Origin: Vicugna pacos
Taxonomy: Eukaryota; Chordata; Mammalia; Artiodactyla; Camelidae
Direction of reading: 5' to 3'
Length of the DNA: 64,000 nucleotides
NCBI RefSeq assembly: GCF_048564905.1
Contig: NC_132989.1
Location: forward strand, 108,602,257-108,666,256
How positions within the stretch are numbered: the stretch's first letter is position 1; every line of letters starts with the position of its first letter. Below the pieces are notes generated by a model. The model searched no databases. It was given only the letters and a program-made list of their open reading frames with translations, and was not told the origin of the DNA. Below, piece by piece: positions 51,001 to 63,000 of the stretch. The position numbers and the translations under genes were made by a program.

Positions 51001-54000
51001 CAGCAGCTGCGGGACGAGGAGCTCCGGAGGCTGGAGGACGAGGCCTGCCGCGCGGCCCAGGAGTTCCTGGAGTCGCTCAACTTCGACGAGATCGACGAGT
51101 GCGTGCGCGACATCGAGCGCTCGCTGTCGGTGGGCGGCGGGGCGGCAGCCGAGGGCGCGGCCGGGGGGAAGCCCAGCTTCAACTTCAGCCAGCCCTACCC
51201 TGAGGAGGAGGTGGACGAGGGCTTCGAGGCTGACGACGACGCCTTCAAGGACTCGCCCAACCCCAGCGAGCACGGCCACTCGGACCAGCGCACGAGTGGC
51301 ATCCGGACCAGCGACGAGTCCTCGGAGGAGGACCCCTACATGAACGACACCGTGGTGCCCACCAGCCCCAGTGCCGACAGCACCGTGCTGCTGGCCCCCT
51401 CGGAGCACGGCTCCTCCGGCGGGGAGCCCACCTACTGCATGCCCCAGAACCCCGGGGGCCTGCCCGCCCCAGACGGCGACTACGACTACGACCAGGACGA
51501 CTACGAGGACGGGGCCATCACCTCCGGCAGCAGCGTGACCTTCTCCAACTCCTACAGCAGCCAGTGGTCCCCAGACTACCGATGCTCCGTGGGCACCTAC
51601 AACAGCTCGGGGGCCTACCGGTTCAGCTCCGAGGGGGCCCAGTCCTCGGTGAGTACCCTCCGACCTCCTGGGGCTCGGGCTCCCCCACGCTGGGGTGGAA
51701 GTCGTCTGTCATCCCTCCCCTGTTGCACCATCCTTTGGATGAAGACAGCCCCGGTAGGCCGGGCCAGGATTCCAAAGTCAGGCTCTTCGAGATGGTCTTA
51801 AGCCCCTTTCTCTTGCCAAAAGCATTCACATTAGTAAATGGAACTTGGTGCCTGTTGTAGGCTGAGCTGCATTTTGCCCAAAGCTTAAGAAAACTGGCAT
51901 TTTCAGTGGAGACTTTGTGTCTGTTCTGGCTTTGCAGCATGTTGAGAAATGAGACCCACCCTAAACTGGAATTAGACTCGCCAGGGGCACTTTGGAGAAC
52001 TTGCCTGACAGTAGCTTCACTGTCCCACTGCAGGACGCTGCATCTTGTTCTGCTTATAAGGGAGGAACCTATAAGGGCTTCCGCTGGCTCTTTTCAGCTT
52101 CTGGATTTATTTATAGTTTACTTTTATTTCTTCCCGTTGACCGTGCATTAAATACTCAACTTCCTAAGACTCGAGATATTTCTAGCGTAGTTAACTGAAA
52201 GGGAATTAATTAACTCTTGTATGGTTTGATTAAAATTGTACACTTAAACAGCAGTGTTGTTCTTAGAATACAGAGTTTTAGGATTAAAGCGTGTCTCTTA
52301 TGTATCGAGTCAACTGACCATTCAGCATCGAAAGTCAGTATTTTGTAATTCTGAATTCTTCTGATGATCACACTCCATTGTAATGTTATGAATTGGCCTG
52401 TTGCTTGTCTTTTTTTTTTTTTTCAATGTTGATCTGTGCTGGGCATTTTCATTGCTTGTTTTCTGTCCTTTTTGCTTACGATTGGCACGCGCTCTCCTTC
52501 TGGTCCAGTTTGAAGATAGTGAAGAGGACTTCGACTCTCGGTTTGATACGGACGATGAACTGTCCTACCGGCGGGACTCTGTGTACAGCTGTGTCACGCT
52601 GCCTTACTTCCACAGCTTCCTGTACATGAAAGGTATGACCTGCAGCCACCTTGCCCTGGGGGCAGGGGTAGAGGGATGGGAAGCTGAGGCTGACGGAGGG
52701 GGACTGGGAAAGTCATGATACGTGCCCCTTCCCTGGTGTGAGGTCACGCTAGGTGGATGGAGGATGCCATGGTGGTGGGACGTGGGCCACCTGACTGGAT
52801 CATGCAGGGCCTGGCCTTGACTCTCCTCACTTGGTGTGGTGTCAGGACAAAGGGTCTGTACCCACTGTCACCATTTGCAGCCCCCTCTCTCTGTTATCTC
52901 TCACGTCTGTGCTCTTTTCCTTCCTTCCTACATCTTTTTCTCTTTCTCTCTCACGCACACGTGCAAACACACACGTGTTGTTGCTGGAGTTGATGCAACC
53001 CATTATGATGCTGAAACTGCATTTTCCCCTCCACAGGAGTCCTAGAGAACATAGAGGGATATCTTAGACACAAGGAAAAAGTAAAGATCTGAGAGGCCGC
53101 CACACCTAGCTTAAACTACCTACACACCTACTGTCCATCCCACGCTCATGATGAGAATCTTAATTGTATTTTTTCATTGCAGTTCAACTTCGAATATGCT
53201 GTATTGAACTTTAATACCTGGGGACACTCCTTCTGGGAAAGTACCTAAGGACTACGTACTTAGCCTTATGCATGTTTTTGACCCTGACTTCCAAGTCAGT
53301 GACAGGGTCATGAGAAACCGTACTCATCACCTGTTTTTGGTAGGAGTTTTACGTGGGTCATTGAAAGAGGGGCTCACCTGATTTCTCACCCGGCCCTAGA
53401 CTGCATGAGGGGAGCGAGTCCAAGTCCTGGGGACGGGGCAGAGGTAACAGGAGCCTTCGTCTCCCAAGGGTTCAAGTCGTTAATGTTTTCTCCAACCCCT
53501 TTCTTCACTTTCTTTTCTACTGCCCTCTTTCTTCATTCCCTTTTCTTTTTCTCCTTCTTCCCCCACAAAAACCTTTTTATTCTGTTTCCTTTCCCTCTGC
53601 TTCTCTTTTCTGTTGGCATGTTTGTCTTTTTTCATATCTCTTTTGTCCTTAATATTTTTTTCTGTTCTTCATCTTATGTTTTTGTCCTTTCCCTTTTTTG
53701 CCTTTATTCAACATCTGTCTAGCTACTAACATCAGTCATTTGCTTTTCAAAGTTCTGCTGTTCTCAGCCTCACATCCCCAAGGTGCTCATGGAAACCTCT
53801 CCAGGTTTGTTTTAGGGGAGATCTTCCTACTGGCCAAAGTCACTGGTTGATGGAAATTCTTATAGGAGCATTGAAATGAAAAAGATTGAGAAATTCTAAC
53901 CAAATAATTGTTCATTGGATGAAGGAAAAAATGTAATCACAAATCAGAACCTAATAATCCAATAAGTATCTAATCATAGCACTTTAAGATTTTCTCATGC

Positions 54001-57000
54001 ATTTCTCAGAATAAATGTAAGCTTTTTATTACTCATGTATTTTCCTCTCCCCCTAATTAATCTAGTTCCCTACGTCAGCTTAAAAATTCCCTGTAAATCA
54101 CTCTTATTTATAATGTATGGCATTCATTTATTACATAATTGATTAGAACAAGTAAAATTAGGGAAAAGTAAACGTAGATTCAAAACATTAAAATCTCAAG
54201 ATTAAAACATTAAAAGCTTAAGAAGGTAAGTAAGTAAATTCTCGGCAAATTCATCTCTTGATTAAACAAGTGATTGTGTAAATGCATCACTGTTTAATCT
54301 TTGATACATTATCATTTAATGTTGAATAAAGCCTTAAAGTTGTGACAAAAAGTTTCAGAGAAACCAATGAGGAGGAAAATCTAACCACCAGATTACATTT
54401 AATGAGCATGAATGAGTTTGCACCAGCCAGATAGCCTACTAAAGGTGTTTACAATCCGGAAATTAATAGCACTGATGAAATTCCCTAGGTGAGATATGAA
54501 GAGAGCACGTGGAATTGGGGAGGGAGGGCTGGGAGTGAGTCCCATCAATCATACTCTACTACTGGTGAGGGTGGTGGTGATGCCTGCTGTAACCTGTGTC
54601 TTTGAAACAGCTGTGAATAACCTTTATCATTTAAAGGCAATAAGTTAATAGGATAACTTTGTACTACGGTTTCCTCTTGGCTAGCTCTGAGTAGCCTAGA
54701 TTAAAGCCACAAATCAAAAAGGGGAAAAATAAGTCTCATGCCGGTAGTCCCTGGCAAAGTTTGCTGTTTGCTAGGAAACAGCTCTGGCGCTTGGCGTGAC
54801 CACAAAGACCTCTCCGCTAGGTGAGCAGGAAGTGCTGTAGATACAAGAAAGGGTAGGAGTCAGCTTAAGTCAATGAAACAAGTGCGCCCTGCAGTGCAGG
54901 CTTCTTTTGTTCCCATATGAAGTGTAGATCTATAATAATCATTGAAGCATCATTGAAAAAACTAATCTGAGAAGGTCTGTTTTACCTTTATTTCTGTTCT
55001 GTCAAAGGAAAGCATTTTCTTTATACTCACTTTTGATATCCACGTTTAAATGTCCTTTATTTTTATTACTGGCTGATCAAAAGAATAACTTGTGGACAGA
55101 GATGGCAGTGTTTTTCAGTGGATTCATTAAAACAGATTTTTGAGTGATGGTGGTAAGATGTTACTCCTGAGTGTTCTTGGGGAATCTAGAATACTAAAGT
55201 AAAATTATCCTGCTGGAAGAGTATTAGAAATATTTTTTTATGTTGTAATAAATAACATCTGTATACCTTCCTCTTGACCAAAGTTTTCCACTACATAAAT
55301 TAGTTAAATTCTCCTTTTTTAAGGTCCTATGCCAGTTTGGTTTGGACTCTTACTTTGTTCCATATTCTAAATTTTATACCTTACATATATAAACCATTTT
55401 CAGATGATGATGCTTTTCTTTGAAAAGGTTTTTATTGAGGAAAAAGTCACATTTTGTTTTCCTCTGTAAGTTAACATTTATTGCTAAGCTCTGGAATCCA
55501 CTGATAAATTTTATTCCTCGCCTTGACTAAACAAGGAAGGAATATGTAAACGTTGACACCATTTTAAATTTTCCCTCCCGGAGGTGTTTGAACATAAGCA
55601 TGATCTATACACGTGGAAATGGTTCAACCCGTGCCCCCCCCCCCCCCGCCTTGCCTCATCCCGGGGCTAGAGTATCAGCCCATTATTGGTCTTTCTGCTT
55701 TCAGCTAAGTGAGTAGAGGTTGCTTTGGAAATAAGGGTTCTCGGGTAATCCAGCCAAGCCAGTGTGATCCCTGCCCAGCGCTTCCTGAACGCAAGCCAGC
55801 AGGGCCGTCATCCGTCGCTAGGGGGCGTCTGAGGGCGGGTCGGTTGGGGCAAAGTTGAGGATGGGCTCCATCTTGACACCTCCCACTGGTATCATCCAAT
55901 TTGACGGGCTTTTCTTAAACCCCTCCCTGCCCAACTCTGGGAGCAGGTGGCCTGATGAACTCCTGGAAACGCCGCTGGTGTGTCCTCAAGGACGAAACCT
56001 TCCTGTGGTTCCGCTCCAAGCAGGAGGCCCTCAAGCAAGGCTGGCTGCACAAGAAGGGCGGCGGCTCCTCCACACTGTCGCGGAGGAACTGGAAGAAGCG
56101 CTGGTTCGTCCTCCGCCAGGCCAAGCTGATGTACTTCGAGAACGACAGCGAGGAGAAGCTCAAGGGCACCGTGGAGGTCCGGGCGGCCAAGTACGTCCAC
56201 GAGCCCTGGTCGGGGGCTGGCGGGGCTCGGGGCTGCCCCAGCCTTTCTGTCCTCGCGTGCGCGCAGTTGGGGGCAAGTGCTTGGAAGCAGGAGAAGGGAG
56301 GAGGTGTTCAGTGAGTCCGCCTCACGCGCTCCTGCGGCTTGAATTACGAGGAAGCTGGGGAAGTGAGACTGCATCTGTGAAAATGCACTTTTTGTGGTTA
56401 ACGCAGACATTCTGCTCGTGTTTGTAAGGGGCTAGTTGGACACAGAATGAGCCCTTGAAAGTGCTGATTGGCTGGGAATTGTGGCGGGGATATTGAGCGT
56501 GGGTTGAGCACCTTCTTGCGGGTCAACTACCACTTTCAGTTCTTCCCCACGCCCCACTGTGGCCAACAGATAGATGGCTGTACTGGGAGCAGCCAGCCAG
56601 TCTAGAGCTGCATTGTGAAGTGAGTCATTTGTCGTCCACCTGAGTTTGATAGACCAACCTCTCTGTACCCATCAGAGGAGCAGAGCTGGTGTCTGAATCC
56701 AACCCACCCCCTTTTCCTGCCACCTTCTTCTACAACCAAAGCATTGAACTATGGAGTGCCTGTTATTTTTATTAAAAATTCAGTAAGGTTTTCAGAAAAT
56801 ACTGAGAATTTCGGGGCAGCTGGTTTTCTTCGGTAACCAGATACTAAGCATAAAATTTGCGTGGGGATAACACATAGCCCCACTCCACTCAAACTGAACA
56901 ACTATACCTATTTAGAAAACAGGTTAAAAAAATCAGCTTTGAGAGAGCACATTAACCCCTGAAGTCGTGAGACCTGAGAGTGACATATTGTTTCTTACTC

Positions 57001-60000
57001 AGCTGGCATCAAAGACTTTAGAAAGTGATTCATTGAAAAGTGGAGGGTGAAATCAGGGGGGAAAGTCTTCTGTGTGTTTAATTTTAAGGACAAATAATGA
57101 AGTGTCAACAGCAGGGTCCTTTCCCAGGCTGCCCCTTGGGGTTCCTTAGAGACCTTCTTCTGTAGGAAGATAAGACTGAGGATTTGAATCTGAGTCCTAC
57201 ACCTTATTTTTGTTTGTTAGTTGATTGGTTTTTAATTTATTGGAGTATAGTCAGTTACAATCTGTCAATTTCTGGTGTACAGCATGTTTTAGTCATACAT
57301 ATACATACATATATTTGTTTCCATATTCTTTTTCATTATAGGTTGCTACAAGATATTGAATCTAGTTCCCTGTGCTATACAGAAGAAATTTGGGGTTTTT
57401 TTAATGTATTTTATATATAGTAGTTAATATTAGCAATTCTTGAACTCCCAGTTTATCCCTTCCCACCCTCTTTACCCCTGTTAACCATAGATTTGTTTCC
57501 TATGTCTGTGAGTCTGGTTCTGTTTTGTATATAAGTTTGTTAGTGTCATCTTTTTTCTTTTTTTTCCTGGATTCCACATGAGTGATATCATGTGGTATTT
57601 TTCTTTCTCTTTCTGGCTTACTTCACTTAGAATGACAATCTTCACATCCATCCATGTTGCTGCAAATGGCATTATTTTATTCTTTTTTATGACTGAATAG
57701 TATTCAATTATACACACACACACACTCACACACACACATACTCTCACACACTCACACATACACACCACAGCTTTTTTATTACAGTCTTCGGTCGGGCATT
57801 TAGATTGTTTCCATGTCTGAGTCTTACATGTTTTTACTGCTTAGCACAGCTCTGTTCCCCCAACCCTGCACACTGTGATGGTCCTCTTTACTCACCCCAT
57901 AGGAGGCAGCCACAAATGCCAGGAGGCTGAGAGACAGAGAAAGGCGAGGTATTGAATTTCATCATGTAAATTTCGTGTACGTGCCTTTTGCTGCTCACTC
58001 TGTGCTGCTTAATAAAGCCCTGTCCTCCCGGTGTTTTATAAAAATTAAAGAGGTAAGGAAGTGTTAGCTGTTGGTCACATTCTGTAGAGGAAAGGCAGTG
58101 AGTTGTTAAAGTTTCATCACAGTAAGATTTTTTGTCATTTTATATTTTGAAACATCTTATTATAGAAAATTTCAATCCTGTGCAAGTGTAGATGGGAGAC
58201 CAGAATGAAATCCGTGTGCTCATTGCCCAGCTTTCAGTCGTGTTTTGTTCGTGAGCCCACTCGGCAGTGCTCCCCCTACAAACCACATTTTTTTAAAAGC
58301 AAGTCCTGACATCATATAATTTCATTTGTAAATATTCAGTGCATACTTAAAGATTAAGACTCTTTTTAATACATAATCACAGTATCATTATGACACTTTT
58401 GGTGGGGAGGGGGTAATTAAGTTTATTTTTTAATGGAGGGACTGGGGATTGAAGCCAGGACCTCGTGCATGCTAGGCATGCACTCTACCACTGAGCTACA
58501 CCCTCCTTGCTCATTATAACATTTAAAAAGGAACGTGAACTGCTTATATCATCCAAACTCCAGTCATTGCTCAGATTTCCCCAGTCGTCTTATAACTGGA
58601 GGTTGTAGTGTACTTGTAGACTTGAGTTGGTTTATTTCTTCAAATCAGAATCCACATAAGGTTTATAATTTTTAACTGATTGATAGATCTCTCAAATCTT
58701 TTTAAATTTATGTACTCCTCCTTTATCTTTTCTTCCACTGACCATCTATTATTGAAGATGCTATGTCGTTTATTTATCCTGTAGCTTCCAGACTGCGTTT
58801 ATCAAAGCCAGGACAGTATCATCACTCCCCTGTCTCCAGGGGAGCTTTTTCTAAATGCCAGTCCCTGGGCTCCACCCTAAAAAGTCCCGCCTGGGTTTTC
58901 TGAATGTTTCCCAGGATCCTGATGGACCTCTGTGGTTCAGAACCACGGCCTTACGGCTCCATCATAGTCTCACCCCCTCATTTTACACATAAGGCCACTG
59001 AGTTCCTGGGAGTCAAAGTGGCTGGTCCAGGATAACATCGTCTGGGCAATTTCCCCCCGAGATTATTGTCCTCTCCCATTGGCTCCAGTGCCAGATACCT
59101 GGGTGATCTCTCCCCATTAGGGTCACCTCTCCTTCCGCTCCAGAAAGGCATTATTAGACTCCTCCTTGAATCCTGATCTTCTTGGTTTTTATAAGGTGTT
59201 TTATCTCATCTCAGTGATTCTAGCTAAAATGTCATATGAGAATTTATTTTCGAACCTGGCTGCTTATTATTTTAGAGTGAAATAAGTATTTTACCATGAA
59301 TAGTCGTACTGCTTCAGCTGTCAAAGCCAGGTGGCTCTGTCCCCAGCACCCTTCTTCATCAGCTCTGTCACCACCTCTGGTCCAATCCTAACCACTGCTT
59401 GGGTTTTGCCCTGATTGTGTTAACGTCATGCACTGATTTTAAATCTCCAGTGTTGCTCAGAGAGTGTTAGGATGAGATCAGGGTGGAATGGAGATCTAGA
59501 CACACCCAAATCCTGCTTTTCACCCCAAATCCCCTGATGGAAATAATGAATATGCCTGTAGCAGTTTGAGTCAAAGGTGTCCGCAGATGCCTGAGACCTT
59601 GATGGGAAGCTGTGATGAACCAGGGAAGGGGCGCAGGCCGGACTGGCTGCCTGGGGAGGGGGCGCTTTCTGGTTAGAGGACTGAGTCAGGGGAGGGGCAC
59701 GCACAGCAGGGGCCGTGGCGCTAGGGCCTGAGCTGGGGTGGGGCTAGGGTGGGCCAGTGGGGAGAGAGAGGGGCCCCTCCCTAGAAAAGTCAAGGACTCC
59801 CTCACACACACCCAGCAGCACCCCCTTTCAGGAGCAGAGAGGAGCCTAGCTCCCCCCAGGGCCACGGAGATCTTCACCATTTCTAAAAGCAAAAGATCCA
59901 CTCTAGAGCTTCGGTGTCTGATTTTTCAGTTACAGTTTGCACCTCGATCATCAGTTTTGTGACATTTCTTTCCCCACCCCTTGTTAAGAATTCTGTGTTC

Positions 60001-63000
60001 CTGACTGGCGTTTGGTGCCCGTGTTCCTTTGCAGGGAGATCGTAGATAACACCAGCAAAGAGAACGGCATTGACATCATCATGGCTGATCGGACCTTCCA
60101 CCTGATCGCTGAGTCCCCCGAAGACGCCAGGTGAGGCGCTGTGCTGGGGACTTTGTCAGAACTCCGTCCTCACTCCTCTGCAACCTGGGTGTCACACAGA
60201 CCACTGTCCAGCCTGCCAGCTCTGAAAAGGTTTCAGTCGATTTTCTAGTCGAGTATTTCTGTTAGGATGGTCAAAGAACGGAGAGTCGTCAGAGATCGAT
60301 GTGCTTGTCTCCTGGGCAGTCTTTCACTGGGCAAATGCATCCAATGCAGTAAGCACCCAGATTTCCAGCTTTGATGCCCCTGGACAGACCGCTTGTTACT
60401 TCCATTCAGGTTTTATTGTCACTAGCAGCATATGTAAACTGGGCAGCCCCACGCAGCTAAAAGCCGCCCGCGGGAAGCTTCTGAGCTTTGAAAGAGAGCA
60501 GCTTCTGTTTGCATAAGGGTTAAAAAAGCAGGAACGTTCACCACCGGCTGTTTAAATATATGCTGGTGTTGTGGCATTTGGAGGGCACTTAAGGTCTTGA
60601 TACTGAAGAATTCAGTTGGTTAAAAGAGCAAGTTAACACTTAGGGAAGGGAACTCACTCTCTGTCTCAGGCAGTGTTCTAAGATGCTTCCCATACATGAA
60701 CTCATTTAATTCCGACAGCCACCCCCCAGGGTAGTGGTATTACTGCTGTTATGCAAGGTTACAGAGTAGGAGACTGAGATACAGAGAAGAGGTGGTATAA
60801 CTCATAAAGGAATGCAAGCTCAATTCTAGTGAACGGAGGCACAAAGCGTCTTAGGTTCCTTAAGGAGCTTAAATATTTGAGCTCCAAGGACAACGGTGTC
60901 CCTCATCGGCTGGGGCAAGTTGTGTAAGTTCTTCCGACCTCAGTTTCCATCGTGGTGCTGAGAAGTGGCACAGAATTCCGGAGAACGGGGTCAGGACAGT
61001 GGAGCATCTGTCTCGTCTGTCCCTGCTGCTGCTTGAGTCTGTAGGGTTACACTGGAGGTGCCTGTCATCCACTGTGCGCAGTGCCAGAGCACACCTTCCG
61101 TTTTATGAGGGTGGCACCCCTCTGCCTGTGTTCTTCACTTCACAGCTCAGAAATTAGAATCTTCTGGTGGGTTCTCGGGGGCCTTTACGACTCTTTGCCC
61201 TTTGGATGTTTCTGTTGATACAGCACCATGGCAGCAGCATTAAGGGCAAAGAAAATAATTCTTCCCATGGGAACAGACTAAAACCCTGCTTGGATCCATA
61301 AATTATGACACAAACTGGAAAAACAAGCAAACCTGGAATTAGAGCCCCATCATTCCGTCTGGGACTCCTCGGGACCACGTGTATTTTTTTGCGGTCCAGG
61401 AAATGCCCACAGCTTTTCAGTTGAATTACAGGCCCAGCGTTTGGCAGCTGTCCTGTCTGTCTTGTGCCATAATCAACCTGCAAAATTGAACATTTGGAGT
61501 CTTTTAGCCAAGGACTTTTTGCCCCGGCCAGTGGAACACTTTTTTTTTTTTTCAAATTTTAATTTTTAATTGAAGTATAGTCAGTTTACAGTGTGGTGTC
61601 CATTTCTGGGGTACAGCAAAGAAATTCAATTGGAACACATTTTTAAAACTCCCTTTTCAGATTCTGAGCTGTACTTGATTCAGGAGGAGAGAGATGTAGA
61701 TTTAAAGGGGTCACCTGGGCAGATGGAAAGCAAAGCCAGTTTTATTCATTTGTGTGTCCCGTCCCACGTGGCCTGCATTCTGAATGTGTGTGGTGTTCAG
61801 CATTCCATTTGGGATATTTTTAAGCTTTATAAAGCAATGACTGAAGCCTTGCCTTTGGATTAATCAGAATTGATGAACAAATTCATATTAAGATGTTTCC
61901 CTTGGTTTCTGTTCAAGTCAGTATATGTTGAGTATTTTCAAACTCTTCGTGACATCTTTCTCATGCAGGAATTACAGGAGGTAGATTTTTTTGCTTTGCT
62001 ATAAACAACTTACACGACATCTTTATATATATGTATATATAGGTATTAACTCTTTACTTAAATACCTTTATATATAGGTATTACCTTGTTACTTAAGTAC
62101 CCTGTTATATACCAAGTACTTTTTCCTCTGCCTCAGTTACAGGAGTGTTTGTATATATATGTCTGATCAGCCCCCTACCAGAGACAGAGCCCTAGCATCT
62201 CTCTCACACTTGGTACTTCTCACTTGTTACAGTCGCTTAAATGTATAGATGAAATGACGGGTGGATGGAATTCATGGTCATGTTCCTCAAGCATGTATTG
62301 TGTCTAGTTGCATCATGACTTCTGTTCCACTTGACTTTTCTAGAGTTGACATGCTCTCGTTTATTATTGGATTCTGAGGAGGCTGAAAGTATGGAAACTC
62401 ATTTGAAATGAAGGTAGAAGAGTTCTCTGGGCAAAATAATTTTCTACCTTCTATTTCAGGAAATTGTTTTCTATTTCCAGCTCTCCTGAGGTTTTATTCG
62501 CTTAAATAGAAATCCTCTCACATGGTTGGAAACCCCATCCTGGGAATGGGTCGGGAGAATGGACATCCAGGGTCATTCTGAGATGAAGCTCTTACAGTAT
62601 TGGCCTTCTTACCTGATCATTTACTTTGAAAAAATGAAAAGACACTTGAATGTTCCATAGGTTATGTATAATTTCTTCAGTAATGATCCTTGATCTAAGT
62701 GTTTGGGGCAGAACTGAGGATTTCCTTTTTTGCTGCCAGTTTCTCTGGGAACTCATCATCAGTAAGTGTCTGTAAAGGTCTGTGGGGCCAGAGGAAAGGC
62801 TTTTCCATGGATCTGAAATTGCATCCAATGGTCCTTAAGGAACTTTGGCTGTTTCTTCTAACTTTGCTCCTTGGTAGTATGAAACCCAAGTTTACCCATG
62901 AGGAGTAGGCAAATTAAAAGCAAAGCTGCCCAGAGGAGATGTCCTTTTCCCAGAGAGCGTGGAGAAGGGCATCACTGTTTCACACATGCAGAAGAGGGCC

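Larger units (their letters stand above)
52633..55946 (+). other. MYO10: MYO10 intron, 3.3 kb
   Basis: Contains a CA/AC-rich patch (52945-52975), a long C/T tract (53487-53720), AT-rich unique DNA (53830-55450) and a C14 run (55634-55647). A CTCF-like word lies at 55815-55828. I recognise no transposon copy, which is unusual for an intron of this size here. Confidence 0.65.
56191..60034 (+). other. MYO10: MYO10 intron, 3.8 kb
   Basis: Contains an artiodactyl-type L1 3' end (57228-57780) with a CA-rich patch, an old L1M segment (58140-58800) split by a camelid SINE, and a MER5A copy (58806-58948). The remaining parts (56191-57227 and 58950-60034) show nothing named. Ends in cgtgttcctttgcag. 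Confidence 0.75.

Noticed and set aside
50683-51408. 241-codon open frame on the minus strand
   Set aside because: It is the antisense shadow of the GC-rich MYO10 coiled-coil and PEST exon. The product is a low-complexity Leu/Val/Gly/Arg string with no domain, and the sense strand is clearly coding.
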